64,000 bases of DNA from Apus apus (GCF_020740795.1 NC_067285.1:39406511-39470510); one strand, 5' to 3'. Counted from the stretch's first letter, positions 11,835-23,800 are shown. A program made the numbers and translations. The notes: a model not told the origin generated them from the sequence alone.

Positions 11835-11840
11835 TTTATT
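11835..11840 (-). terminator. Candidate poly(A) signal for the 12.0-kb minus-strand exon
   Basis: AATAAA on the minus strand, about 165 bp downstream of the stop codon at 12005-12003. Spacing fits a short 3' UTR. Confidence 0.55.
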
Positions 11841-12002
11841 CCCAAAACAAAGCACGCAGAGCTGGCATGTGGGAAACGCCAGGAGCCAAAGCTGGTCCAA
11901 ACAGCAGAACATAAATAAAAGGCATAAATAAACCAAACCAGGCTTTTTTTTTCTTCCCCCCCCCTCATCGGAGGGAAGGAGGGACAGGGAGGCTGGAGGT
12001 GC

Positions 12003-12101
12003 TCAGCTCTTGACAGGAGTGGATGTGGCCTTGGTGGTCTTCTTCAGGTGATGGTAGTTGGGCAAGATCTTCATCAGGAAATCCAGCTGCAGCGTCTGGG
12101 G
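12003..12101 (-). CDS. Terminal coding exon of an unrecognised gene
   Basis: An open exon of 32 codons plus stop, with acceptor ctcctcccag at 12102 and phase 0. It begins [16 protein letters not shown] and ends [13 protein letters not shown], so a hydrophobic segment is followed by a basic Ser/Thr-rich tail. A poly(A) signal follows about 165 bp downstream. I do not recognise the family. Immediately upstream lies 1 kb of G-rich minisatellite and then a gap, so earlier exons are hidden or lie beyond. It could be the last exon of the gene whose signal-peptide exon is at 16283-16217. The phases do not forbid this, but no joining exon was found. Confidence 0.45.
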   Translation of the reverse strand, partial: PQTLQLDFLMKILPNYHHLKKTTKATSTPVKS

Positions 12102-12109
12102 CTGGGAGG

Positions 12110-13175
12110 AGAGGAGGAGGAGGTGAGGGGGACAGGGGGGCAGGGGTGACAGGGGGACAGGCTTGGCAGGGGGGCAGGGGGGCAGGGGGACAGGGTGGCA
12201 GGGGGACAGGGGGGGTGACATGGGAACAGGGGGACAGGCTTGGAAGGGGGACAGGGTGGCAGGGGGACAGGGTGACAGGGGTGACAAGGGGACAGGCTTG
12301 GCAGGGGGACAGTGGGGCAGGGGGACAGGGGGGCAGGGGTGACAGGGGGGTAGGGGGACAGGGTGGCAGGGGGACAGTGGGGCAGGGGGACAGGGGGATA
12401 GGGTGACAGGGGTGGCAGGGCGACGGGGACAGGTGGCAGGGGGGCAGGGGGGCAGGGGGACAGGGGGCAGGGGGCAGGGGGATAGGGTGGCAGGGGGACA
12501 GGGGGACAGTGGGGCAGGGGGGCAGGGGGAGAGGGGGGACAGGCGGACAGGGGGGCAGGGGACAAGGGGACAGGGGGGCAGGGGGACAGGGTGACAGGGG
12601 GGCAGGGGGACAGGGTGACAGGGGGGCAGAGGGACAGGATGGCAGGGGGACAGGGGTGATAGGGGGGCAGGGGGCCGGGGTGGCAGGGGAACAGGGTGGC
12701 AGGGTGCCAGGGGGACAGGGGGGCAGGGGTGACAGGGTGGCAGGGGGACAGGGGTGCCAGGGGGACAGGGTGGCAGGGTGAGAGGGGGACAGGGTGGCAG
12801 GGGGACAGGGGTGGCAGGGGAGACAGGGGGGCAGGGGGACAGGGATGCCAGGGGGACAGGGGTGACAAGGGGACAGGGGGGCAGGGGTGATAGGGGTGGC
12901 AGAGGGACAGGGTGGCAGGGGTGGCAGGCAGACAGGGGGGCAGAGGGACAGGGCGAGTGGGGGGAAGGGGTGGCAGGGGGGCAGGGGTCCAGGGGTGACA
13001 AGGGGACAGGGGTGGCAGGGGGACAGGGGGGCAGGGGGGCCAGGGTGCCAGGGGGGACAGGGTGGCAGGGTGAGAAGGGGACAGGGGTGGCAGGGGGGGC
13101 AGGGGTGCACGGGGACAGGGTGGCAGGGGGACAAGGGTGGCAGGGGGCTGGGGTGGCAGGGGGACAGGGTGGGGA
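12110..13175 (+). repeat. Irregular G-rich minisatellite (GGGGCAGG/GGGACAGG)
   Basis: About 1.07 kb of short units such as gggggacagggtggcag of varying length, ending at an assembly gap. The plus strand has strong G-quadruplex potential. The Pro-rich frames of 400-500 codons here are repeat artefacts. Confidence 0.95.
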
Positions 13176-13266
13176 NNNNNNNNNNNNNNNNNNNNNNNNN
13201 NNNNNNNNNNNNNNNNNNNNNNNNNNNNNNNNNNNNNNNNNNNNNNNNNNNNNNNNNNNNNNNNNN
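13176..13266. other. Assembly gap (91 N)
   Basis: A run of 91 undetermined bases at the end of the G-rich minisatellite. The true gap size is unknown. Confidence 1.
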
Positions 13267-16216
13267 TGGCGTCGGCCCCCACGCCACTGAGAGAGGCCAA
13301 GCCTGAAAGGCAGCAGAAGGGGGGGGGGGGGGGGGAAGCTCAGAAGGGGGCCTGGCACCCCCCCGGCTTAGCTCCCAGGGTGAGGGAACGGCCAAGGGCC
13401 CTGCAGCTGCATCCATGGCCCCCCCCCCCCGTTCCCAGCTTTTCCCCTGGGGAGAAGGGGGAGCTGGTCCACCCTGCATCCTCCACCCACCAACGCCCCA
13501 GCTGGGGGGTCTGGGAGAGAGTGGGGCAGGTCTGAGGCTGCCTATGGGCAGCCAGCAGCTCCTTCTCCCCAGGGAGGGATCCCCAGGGATCCCCTGCTGG
13601 CTCCCACAGCCCTTTCGGGAGATCCTGGGTTTCAGGGCTGCTGGAAAACTTCCAGGAGGTGGGAAGGGAGGAGATGGCAGGGCTGCCGTTCAGCGCCCAC
13701 CAGTCCTTTCCAGGGGGCCGGTCCTAAACCCCCCCCGTGGCAACATCCCATCTCCGATGGGATGCCCCGTGGCAGAAGGAGGGAGGAAACAGGTCACCGG
13801 GCTGGCTGTGGCCACGGGGATGAAACCAAGGGCGGCTCAGCCCCTCTCGTCACGGTGGCAGTAACCGGATCGCTGGCATACCAGCCCTGACTCAGCAGGG
13901 CCCTGCTCCCAGCCCGGCCCTCCCCGGGGGCTCCCGCTGCTGCGGTGGCACCCAGAGGAGCCGGGACAGGTTCTGCCAAGTGAGAGCAGGGCGCTGGGTG
14001 GCTCCGACAGGCTGAGGTGGGGTTGGGGGGGATGTTTCCATCCCCAGTGGGTGCGCTTTGCAGCTGGGGTACATCGAGGCTTCCTGGAGAGTGTGTGTGT
14101 GTGTGTGTTTGGGGGGGATTTTGGGCAGCCGAGCCTGGTACCCGGTGCTTATTTCCTTCCCATCTGTTCCCTTCGTCACCCTGGCAGCGGCAGGAGGAGG
14201 GGCTGCTTGGTGTGTGGTCGTGTCCCCCCCCACCCCCATCTCCTGGCAGAGATGTTCCCAGCACCAGCGTCCCTCCTGCCTATATATAGCCACCGCCGCG
14301 CTCACGGGGTGACGGAGCTGCGAGGAGGCTGAGCCTCCTCCAGGGCTTCCCCAACAGCCCAGCATCCCCCTCAAAGTCCCGTCGGGAAGGGGACGGATCC
14401 CACCAGCCGGTCTGGCCGGGGCAGCAGGGTGGGAGCAGCCGGGCAGGAGCCAGGGGATGAGGCACGGGGCGGTTGCCCCCTGGGGAGCCAGCTGCGGGGA
14501 GGCTGACTTCACCCCCGCCGAGCCGGGCTGCATGGAAAGATCCCCACCAAGGCGAGATCTCCACCCCTTATTGCAACCAGATGCGGAGTTTTGGCATCCT
14601 CCGGGCTGGCAACCCCTCGGTGAGGACGGCCCTGGTGGCACTGCCAGCTTGGGGGGGGAAGGGGGGGGTGTGTGTGTGTCTGTGTGTGTGAACCCCCCCC
14701 CCCCCCACACACCCCGACACCCAGATCTCAGCACCCGCTCAGGTCCAGAGCAACCTCAGCTCTCCCGTGCACAGAGCCTGGCCCTGCTCTTGGAGGCTGC
14801 GGCTGGAGGTAACCCAGGGACCCCAAACACGGGGTTGTTTTGCAGCGACATCCCCCCCCCCCCCCTCCGCACCCCCCGGGAAAGCCTGAATGGCAGGAGA
14901 ACAAGCACCCAGGAGCCCGACGGGCACCCCAACCACCCCCCATTTCCTCCTGCCGGCGCAGGTTTGGCAGGTTTTGCCGGGCGTTGTTGTCACCGAAGAG
15001 CCAAACCCAAACTGCTCCGGGTGGAGGAGAAGGATCCCCAAAACCCCCGGGGCTGGCACTCTCTTCTTGGGGGGGCGGGGAGGGAGGTATCACCGAGCCC
15101 AGCTGATGTTCAGCTCTACCTGTGGTTACCTCCTGCCAGCCTGGCTCAGGCAGCTGCTTCCCGCACACTTGGGAACTAACACTTGGGACACTCCTGAGGA
15201 GGTCCCGGCTCCACCTGCATCCCCCGAGGGTTGGGGGGCATTGCCGGAGGATCTGGGCATCCGTGAGCAGTGTCCCTTGGACGGGTGGTGAAAACATCCC
15301 AGCCCTGTTTCGGGCTCCAGCCGGGACACCCTTGCCCAGTGGGATTCAGGGATTCCGAGCCAGATTAGCACGGGCACGGGGAAGCACTGGGGTGGTGGGA
15401 CATCCCAGGATGGGAACTGGGGGAGCAATGGAGAGGGGCAGGGAAGCACTGGGGAGCGCAGGGACAGGAAAGACACCAGGCTGGGTACAGGGGAAGGATT
15501 GAAAAGGGATTGTCTAGGGGACACAGAGGGGTTACTGGGATGGGACTGGAGAAACACGAGGCTGAGCATGGGGGGGAAGGATTTGGGATAGGATGGTTGG
15601 GGGACACAGGGAGTCAGTGGGATAGGACTGGGGGTGGGTACTGGGAGCACTGGGATGGGATGGGATAGGGTGGGATGGGGGTGGGGATACAGGGGAGCAG
15701 CGGGATGGGGATCACGTAGCACCAGCCCAGGCACTGGGGGAGCAGGGGGATGGGATGGGATAGGATGGGATGGGATGGGATGGGAGGGGATACAGGGGAG
15801 CAGTGGGATGGGATGGGGGTGGGGGGGGATACAGGGGAGCAGCGGGATGGGATGGGGGTGGGGGGGGATACAGGGGAGCAGCGGGATGGGATGGGGGGAT
15901 ACAGGGGAGCAGCGGGATGGGATGGGATGGGATGAGGGGATACAGGGGAGCAGCGGGATGGGATGGGATGGGATGGGGGGATACAGGGGAGCAGTGGGAT
16001 GGGATGGGATGGGATGGGGGGGGATACAGGGAAGCAGCGGGATGGGGAGCAGGCAGCACCAGCCCAGGCACTGGGAGAGCAGGGGAGATGGGACCAAGGG
16101 AGGATCATCATCCTGGGACCGGGCAGCAGCGGGATGGGGCAGGGACAGCCCGGGACCGGGAGGCTTGCGGGATCAGGGGCGGGGGAGGGGTGGGGGGGTG
16201 TTTGCCCCGTGCTTAC
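13267..16216. other. Unassigned GC-rich sequence, possible intron(s) of a minus-strand gene
   Basis: I searched both strands for EGF-like, chemokine-like or other secreted-protein exons to join the 16.2-kb and 12.0-kb exons and found none convincing. It holds (GT)n tracts near 14092 and 14669, an isolated tatatatag at 14282, and the GGGAT-rich repeat at 15650-16050. Confidence 0.5.
15650..16050 (+). repeat. GGGAT-rich minisatellite
   Basis: GGGAT pentamers combined into units of about 50 bp ending gatacaggggagcagc, about seven copies. G-quadruplex-prone on the plus strand. Confidence 0.92.
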
Positions 16217-16283
16217 CGGAGGCGAGGGCCAGGCAGAGCAGCAGGGTACCGGGGCCTCGGGCCGGGGCCGCCGCCGCCTCCAT
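16217..16283 (-). CDS. Signal-peptide first exon of a secreted or membrane protein (BTC position)
   Basis: The ATG at 16283-16281 starts 22 codons plus one base: MEAAAAPARG then PGTLLLCLALAS, followed by donor gtaagc. This is a short leader plus hydrophobic core, a classic signal peptide cut by a phase-1 intron. A CpG-rich, GC-box region lies just upstream. The gene is head-to-head with PARM1, as betacellulin (BTC) is in human. The LLLALALG end of human BTC exon 1 is similar in style, but a signal peptide alone cannot identify a family. No EGF-domain exon was found downstream, so I leave the symbol empty. Confidence 0.5.
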
Positions 16284-16450
16284 GAGCGCTGCCTGCCCGG
16301 TGCCCGCTGCCCGGTGCCCGCTGCCCGACGGGGCGGGACCGGGGCGGCCGCTGCCGGCACCGCCGCCCGCCTTCTCCTCCTCTTTCTCCTCCTCTTTCTC
16401 CTCCTCCTCCTCCAGCTGCCCGGCTCCCACCCCGCGGCGGGACGGGGATT
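16284..16450 (-). promoter_or_regulatory. CpG-rich promoter of the 16.2-kb signal-peptide exon
   Basis: Dense CpG with GC boxes (gacggggcgggaccggggcgg) just upstream of the minus-strand ATG, then a tcctcctctttctcc pyrimidine tract at 16376-16412. No TATA. Confidence 0.5.
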
Positions 16451-16586
16451 GCCCAGACCCACCCCCCCCCAAACCCCTCCTCCGTGGATCCCCCACCCCA
16501 CGCGTGTCACCTCCCACGGGTGTGTGTGTGTCCCCTCCAGCCTGCCCGTCCTGCCAGGCGTGGAGCAATCCCTGGGTGCGGCTGGG

Positions 16587-17290
16587 AGGGGTGTGTTTGG
16601 GGGGGCTGCTGGCAGGGTGCAGGCAGGGAGGAGTTTTGGGGGGGCTGCTGGCAGGGTGCAGGCAGGGAGGAGGTTTGGGGGGGCTGCTGGCAGGGTGCAG
16701 GCAGGGAGGAGTTTTGGGGGGGCTGCTGGCAGGGTGCAGGCAGGGAGGAGGTTTGGGGGGGGCTGCTGGCAGGGTGCAGGCAGGGAGGAGTTTTGGGGGG
16801 GCTGCTGGCAGATTGCAGGCAGGGAGGAGGTTTGTGGGGGCTGCTGGCTGGGTGCAGGCAGGGGGTGTGTTTGGGGGGGCTGCTGGCTGGGTGCAGGCAG
16901 GGAGGGGTGTGTTTGGGGGGGCTGCTGGCTGGGTGCAGGCAGGGAGGAGGTTTGGGGGGGCTGCTGGCAGGGTGCAGGCAGGGAGGGGTGTGTTTGGGGG
17001 GGCTGCTGGCTGGGTGCAGGCAGGGAGGAGGTTTGGGGGGGGCTGCTGGCTGGGTGCAGGCAGGGAGGAGGTTTGGGGGGGTTGCTGGCTGGGTGCAGGC
17101 AGGGGGGGGTGTTTGGGGGGGCTGCTGGCTGGGGGCAGGCAGGGAGCAGGTTTGGGGGGGCTGCTGGCTGGGTGCAGGCAGGGAGGAGGTTTGGGGGGGG
17201 CTGCTGGCAGGGTGCAGGCAGGGAGGGGTGTGTTTGGGGGGGCTGCTGGCAGGGTGCAGGTGGGGAGGAGGTTTGGGGGGGCTGCTGCCT
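16587..17290 (+). repeat. 39-bp minisatellite
   Basis: About 18 copies, period 39 bp, built on ggctgctggcagggtgcagg then cagggaggaggtttggggg. 39 is divisible by three, so long repeat-only frames stay open on both strands. Confidence 0.95.
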
Positions 17291-19774
17291 GCTCTGTGTC
17301 ATTAGTAGGCATGAAATGAGCTGATGGGGAGGGGAAATGCAGGACTGGAAAGAAGGGGTGACCTCAAGCCACCCGCTGGCAGCTGCTCATGCAGGCCCTG
17401 GGGGCCACCCAGCCCTTCCATTTGGCCACCACCCGGGGGGGGGGGAACCAGCTCCTGTGGCCCTGGCTCCCCAAAAAAACCCCACCAGGTCCAGCACAGC
17501 AGCCCTTCAGCATCTCTCTGGATAAACCTGGGGATGGAAAGCATCTTCAGGGAGGTTCTGAAAGAGCTGGAGCCCCGAGGGCTGATGTCAGCAGAGGCTG
17601 AGGTTTCTGTTCTCCAGCAGGAGTGGGGAAAGGCTGGCAGCAGGTGTCTCCAAGAAGGGACCTCTTCCTGGCCACGTGTCCTCTGCTCTCACTGTCCTGG
17701 TTTGGGCCCAACACGACAACAAAGAACCAGCCCCGTGGCCACTCACCCAACTCCCCCCCTCACCCACACCCTGGGATGGGGAGGACAAACCCAACTGGAA
17801 GCTCATGGGGCCAGACAAGGACAAGGAGGGATCTTCACTGATTGAGGTCCTGGGCAAAACAGACTCAACTTGGGGAAAAATGACAATTTAATGTCACACT
17901 AATCAAACACACCCAGGACACAGACACACACAGAGCAGGGCTTGCATGTGTTACCCCCCCTCCCCCCCCTTCTTCCCACCCAAATCCCTTTGTTCCTGGT
18001 TTCTCTCCCTCCTTCCCCCCAGCAGCACAGGGGGATGGGGTTTAGAGTCAGTTCACAGGCTGGTGGGTCCTGCTGCTCCTTCCTCCTCAGGGAGAAGGAT
18101 TCCTCACAGTATTCCCTGCTTCCCCACGGGGTCCCTCCCATGGCAGAGTCCTCCACCAACCTCTGCTCCACGAGTCCTTCCCACCAGGCCCGGAGCTGCT
18201 CCAGCCTGGGCTTCCCACAGAGTCACGGGGGCTTCAGGAACAGGCACCTCCCCTGGCCCGGGGGCTTCCACAGCTGCACCATCCCAGCCCACAGGCAGCA
18301 AATCCAAGTTCACCCCTCCTGGCTCCTTCAGGGAATGTTCCACCATGTTCCTCCATGGGTGCAGGGGCACAGCTGCCATCTCACCATGGGAAACTTGGGC
18401 ACCTTCTTCCCCTTCCTTCTCATCCACTGTTCACCCCAGCACTGCCTCTCCCCTCTCCAGCTCAGCTCTTCTTCCTCTCTACCTACTCACTCTGCTCAGC
18501 TCTTCCCTCAGATCTCTCCTATGTTCATGGCAGAGGTTCATCTCTTGTCCCTCTGATGGCTCCTTGGCTGGTTTTGGAGCAGGAGAAGCTTCTCAGCTTC
18601 TTACAGGAGCCTCCCCTGGGGCCCTTCCCCTGCTACCAAATAACCCACCAAACCAAACCAGAGCAGTGAGTGTCACACCTTCCGTGGGGGGGACAAGGCA
18701 GATGTCACCCCCAGGTGTGGCCAGGCAGAGCTGGCCACGTCATGGTGACCCAGTGAGGCCAGGCAGAGGTGGCCATGCTGCTGAGATGAGGCAGAGGTGG
18801 CCGTGCAGAGATGGCCAGGCAGGTGTGACCCTCCTGAGGTGGCCACACAGAGGTGACTCTGCCAACGAGACCAGACAGGTGAGCAGCAGGAAGCCTTGAG
18901 GACACTCCCCTGACCACCAGATGCTCCGGGTCTCCCACAGACCAGTCCTTGGCATCCCCAGCACCCAGCTCAGGCAGAGGGTTTCCACCCAAACCCCCCA
19001 GTGGGGAGGGATGACTGTGGATGTTGTGTCCTCAAAAACCTCCTGCACGTGGAAACCTGCCAAAAAAAAAAACAAAACACCCCAAAAACCAACCCCAAAC
19101 CCAAGCAGACAAAAAGCAGGGTGGGAGACCAGAGGTGGGGAGGTGATGGTGCAGTTCCCACGGGGCCAAGCTCCCTGCAGTGATCAAGAGGATTCTTTTC
19201 TCCTCCTTCCAAGCAGAGAAAAGGTTTCAAGGAGAGCTGAGGTGCCACCCAAGGTGCAGCCAGGCAGTCGGTGTCCTGGAAGCTCCAGGAACACCAGCTG
19301 ACTGGGATTTTTGTGCCCTGCTGCTTCAGGCCAGGAGCCAGGATCCATCCCAGAGGAGCCCACGCAGGGAGCAGAGCCCAGTTAGAGCCAGCTGGGCCAC
19401 CAAGAGGGTTTGCTGGCCCCCCCGTTTCCATGGGAGGTGAGTCAGGAGGGTTTCACCAGCAGCCAAGTGCTCCCCAGGAGGAGAAGAGGTTAAAAAAAAA
19501 ACCCTGGGACTTGTGCCTCCTGCTGTGTCCCAGGTGGGGTTGGGTTCCCTGAGTTCTTCTTGGGGCCCCGGGGATGTCCTGGCAAGGTAAGAGGGAGCAT
19601 TTATTCCTTGAAGGTATGTTCAGGGAGGAGCTGGTGTGGCCCTGAGGAAGGAGAGGGGTGAGGGGCAGTGCCCCAGGGCAGCCCCAGTGCTCCCCTGGTG
19701 CCACCCCCTGGGGTCAGAGACCTGCCAGGGATCCAGGAGGTCACCCCCAGGGATCTGGGGATGGAGAGGGGCCC
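17291..19774. other. Unassigned sequence upstream of PARM1
   Basis: About 2.5 kb between the 39-bp minisatellite and a CR1. I see no conserved exon. Around 18720-18870 there is a weak tandem pattern of aggcagaggtggcc-type units. Confidence 0.5.
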
Positions 19775-20445
19775 CACTCCATGAAGTCCAACAGGCCAAG
19801 TGGAAGGTCCTACACCTGAGGCAGGGCGACCCCAAGCATGGATTAGAGGCTGGGTGGAAAATGGGTTGAGAGCAGCCCTGAGAAGGACTCCGGGGGGGGG
19901 GTGATGCTGGATGAGAAGCTCCAAGGTGATGCTGGTGCCCAGAAACCAACCCTGTCCTGGGCTGCAGCACAAGCAGCTTGGGCAGCAGGGCCAGGGAGTG
20001 TCAGACCCTGCCTGCAGAGCTGGCTCCAGCTCTGGAGCCCCCAGCACAAGGACATGGAGCTGTTGGAGCAGGTTCAGGGGAGATGATGGGAGGGCTGGAG
20101 CAGCTCTGGAGCCGGGCTGGGAGAGTTGGGGTGTTGAGCCTGGAGAGGAGAAGGCTCCAGGGAGACCTTAGAGCACCTTCCAGTGCCTGAAGGGGCTCCA
20201 GGAAAGCTGGGGAGGGGCTTGGGATGAGGGCAGGGAGGGATGGGGTGAGGGAGGGTGGATGAAAAGTGGGAGAGGGAGATGGAGGTTGGAGATGAGGAGG
20301 GAATTCTGGAGTGTGAGGGTGGTGAGATGCTGGGACAGGTTGCCCAGGGAAGCTGTGGCTGCCCCATCCCTGGCAGTGTTGAAGGGCAGGTTGGATGGGG
20401 CTTGGAGCAACCTGGAATGGTGGGAGGTGTCCCTGCCCGTGGCTG
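19775..20445 (+). repeat. CR1 LINE, 3' part (sense +)
   Basis: Starts in the coding part (aagtccaacaggccaagtgg) and runs to the 3' region, ending near gtccctgcccgtggc about 380 bp upstream of the PARM1 start codon. Confidence 0.9.
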
Positions 20446-20546
20446 AGACTGGAAGTTCTTTAGACCATGGACAGTTTGGGTTGGATGGGAACATCTAGTG
20501 GATCACCTAGACAGTCTTCAAAGTGACTGCCCCTTCCTTGGGCATC

Positions 20547-20640
20547 TTCAAGGGCAGGTTGGATGGGGCTTGGAGCAGCCTGGGCCGGTGGGAGGTGTCC
20601 CTGCCCATGTAGGGGGTTGGGATGAGCTGATCTTTCCCCT
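20547..20640 (+). repeat. CR1 3'-end fragment (sense +)
   Basis: Second short CR1 piece (gggcaggttggatggggctt through atgtagggggttgggatgag) just upstream of the PARM1 promoter. Confidence 0.8.
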
Positions 20641-20824
20641 CCCCGCTGGCTCCTGGGCTGGAGCTCCAGCCCCGCTGCGGGTGTCACCGCGTCCCGGGGC
20701 CGGTGTCACCGGGTTCCCGGCGTGTCCCGCCGTGTCCCGGGGCCGGTGCCGGTGCCGGCAGGTGCCGCTGTGCCCGCGCTGCGGGGACCCGGGGCGGGCC
20801 GGGCTCTGCGTCCCTCCCCGCACC
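20641..20824 (+). promoter_or_regulatory. CpG-rich promoter / 5' UTR of PARM1
   Basis: CpG-dense sequence with ggtgccggtgccgg repeats and ggggcgggcc GC boxes leading to a good Kozak context (cgcaccATGG). No TATA box. The upstream edge abuts a CR1 fragment. Confidence 0.6.
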
Positions 20825-20885
20825 ATGGGTGGCTGCTGCGGCTGCTGCTGCCGCCTGCTCCTCGCCCTCCTGCTGCTGCCGGCAG
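20825..20885 (+). CDS. PARM1: PARM1 exon 1 (signal peptide)
   Basis: 20 codons plus one base, ending gccggcag before donor gtaaag. The leftover G joins GC of exon 2 to make Gly. Four Cys near the N-terminus is unusual for a signal peptide. Confidence 0.85.
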
Positions 20886-23800
20886 GTAAAGGGACCCCTG
20901 GGGGGGTGGGTGTGGGGGGGTGGTAGCTGGGGACATCCCCCCCCTCCCCCGGTGCCGGGCTGGGAGGGATGCGGTGGGTCCCGGGCTGGGAGGGATGCGG
21001 TGGGTCCCGGGATGCGGGGAGATGGTCCCCGGCGCCGGGACAACACGGCGAGGCACTCGGAGAAGGGGTCCCCGGAGAAATGACCCCCCCTGGTCCCACT
21101 CATCTACCCCCGGTCCCACTCGCCCCCTCCCAGTCCCACTCACCCCCTCCCAGTCCCACTAACACCCCCTCCCAGTCCCACTCACCCCTTCCCAGTCCCA
21201 CTCACCCCTCCCAGTCCCACTAACACCCCCTCCCAGTCCCACTCACCCCTTCCCAGTCCCACTCACCCCTCCCAGTCCCACTAACACCCCCTCCCAGTCC
21301 CACTCACCCCCTCCCAGTCCCACTCACCCCTTCCCAGTCCCACTCACCCTTCCCAGTCCCACTAACACCCCCTCCCAATCCCACTCACCCCCTCCCAATC
21401 CCACTCACCCCTTCCCAGTCCCACTCACCCCTTCCCAGTCCCACTCACCCCCTCCCAGTCCCACTCACCCCCCTCCGGTCCCACTAACACCCCCTCCCAG
21501 TCTCACTCACCCCCTCCCAGTCCCACTCACCCCTTCCCAATCCCACTCAGCCCTTCCCAGTCCCACTAACACCCCCTCCCAATCCCACTCACCCCCTTCC
21601 CAGTCCCACTCCCCCCTCTTTGCCTCCACCCCTGCCCCTCAGAGGGGTCCCCAGTGGGGTCCCTACCAGCCAGGCCACGTGGGGGGGGACACACACAACT
21701 CTGGGGACCACCAGCATCTCCTCAGGAACCCACCCCCCTTCCCCCCCCCCTCCCACCACAGCCCCTGCTTGGAAGGACCTTCCCCCTCCCTCCCCAGCCT
21801 TCAGCAGAGCCTCCTGCATTCCCAGCACCTTCCAGTTCCCCCGACCACCTCAAAGCTGGTCCTCCTCCCACACCCCAGACCCCCCCCCCCCCCCTCCCCT
21901 CAGACCCCCCCCCCCCCCCTTTTGACATCCACACCCCCCCCCCCCGCACCCCAGGAGGTGTCAGAGCAGAGGGCTCAGCCAGCACTGCCCGGTGCCAGCA
22001 GGCACAGGTTGTGTCCCCCCCCCCCCTGCCTGGGCTGGGGGGTTCACTGGGTGAACCTCACGGGGAGCTGCTCTCTCAGGAGCACCAGGCACACCCACAC
22101 CTGCAGAACCTGAGGGACAGGAGGAGGAACAGCACGGGCACAGCTTCTGGTGGTCACATCTGCCTTGGCCTGGGAAGGGACCAGGCTGGGGGGAGGTCTC
22201 TGGCCCCCTGCCACCACCCCAAACCAGCCTCCTGGACCACACCAAGCTGGTTGGGAGACCCTCAGTGACCCCAGCCAGCAAAACCCCTTCCCCTTGTGAA
22301 GCAGGGACTGACAAGTTCTGGTTCCTGCGCCTTCCCAACCTCACAGGGCTGGAGTTGGACCTGTGTGTTCTGCTCCTCAGGGGTGATGGGGAGGCTGCTC
22401 GTGGGCTTCTGCCTGGCCTGGGTTTGGCCACCACCCTGGCCAGCTGCTCCAAAGCAGCCCAGCCTTTGCTGGGAGCCAGTTTTGGGGTCAGGAGGCAGGT
22501 TTTTCCCAGGCTGTTCCCACCACCATCCCTCTCCCAACCACTGGTGCCAGCAGGGCTTGGCAGACAAGCCAGGGGAGATTTCCCTGGAGGACAGTCCCAC
22601 AGCCCTCAGGCTGCTTCCCAAGCAACCCCCCAAATCTTTGGGATGCTGCCTCCAGCCTTTCTCCCATTGGACAGAAGACTTCAATAACACACATCCATTG
22701 CACCTGACCCATGAGAAACACAAAAGGCACGATTCAAATCTGCTCCCAGCTCATTCTTCAGGGCTTAGTGGTGGAGAGGACATCACAGGGCAGGAGTAAA
22801 ACAAGGCTGGGCTTTGCCAGCCACCTCATGAAGTCATTGCATCCCTCTCCAGCAGGTTGTTAGCCCATGATTACTCCTTACCCCGGGTGTAAAGGCAAAC
22901 CTGCTCTCCTGCTCTGAGGCCTGGTTGCTGCAGGAGTTAATCATTCCCCTCTCCCAGCCCCACCAAGTTGAGGAGCAGCTCTGGCCTCTCCTCCCAGAGG
23001 ATGCTCAGAAATTCCTCTGCTGAAGCCAGTTGGAGCCAGGCAAGCTCCACCCAGCAGCAGTAATTAGCAGGCAAATTCATTAGCTGGGGCGTGGTGTCAC
23101 TCGGGCAGGGCTGCTGGTCATTCACAGCGTTCCTGGGAACCACCTCGGAGAGGTCCCACCTGGGAAAAGGTCTTCTCCTGGTCCAGCTGCCAGCCCAAAG
23201 TTCTGCCAGCTGATTTCTCCTGCAGGGCAGGGTGACGAAGCCCAGCAGAACATCACAACACGTGCCTGCCTGGCACGAGGTGTCAGGTGATGTATCCAAA
23301 GGGGTTTTGTTCAGGTCCAGGAGAAACAGGAAAGAGCTGGTGCTGGGGGAACTGCTGCTCTGAAGGAGGGCAAAGCTCAGGCTGAGAGAGGAGAAGCTCC
23401 CACGCCACCCAGCAGCCTCATCATACCTGGCAAGCCAAGCCACCAGGAGAGGTGACAGCCTGCCAGCACAGCCCCAGGGGACACAGCCAGCCAGGAACAT
23501 GGTGGCTTCCCACCCCAGGTTGTCCAGGAGCACAGTGGCTTCCCCACCCCAGGTTGTCCAGGAACATGGTGGCTTCCCACCCCAGGTTGTCCAGGAACAC
23601 AGTGGCTTCCCCACCCCAGGTTGTCCAGGAACACAGAGCCTTCCCCCCCAGGTTGTCCAGGAGCACAGTGGCTTTCCACCCCAGGTTGTCCAGGAGCACA
23701 GTAGCTTTCCACCCCAGGTTGTCCAGGAAGACAGTGGCTTCCCACCCCATGTTGTCCAGGAAGACAGTGGCTTCCCACCCCAGGTTGTCCAGGAAGACAG

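Noticed and set aside
11965-13479. Pro-rich minus-strand frames of 400-504 codons
   Set aside because: They run through the G-rich minisatellite and the N gap. Only the terminal 99 bp shows splice and poly(A) context.
13897-14020. Possible minus-strand exon after cacttggcag (NLSRLLWVPPQQ)
   Set aside because: No donor, no homology, GC-rich filler composition.
14282-14290. tatatatag as a TATA box
   Set aside because: Palindromic and isolated; no supported start exon within reach on either strand.
15614-17319. Frames of 450-560 codons on both strands
   Set aside because: Products of the GGGAT and 39-bp minisatellites.
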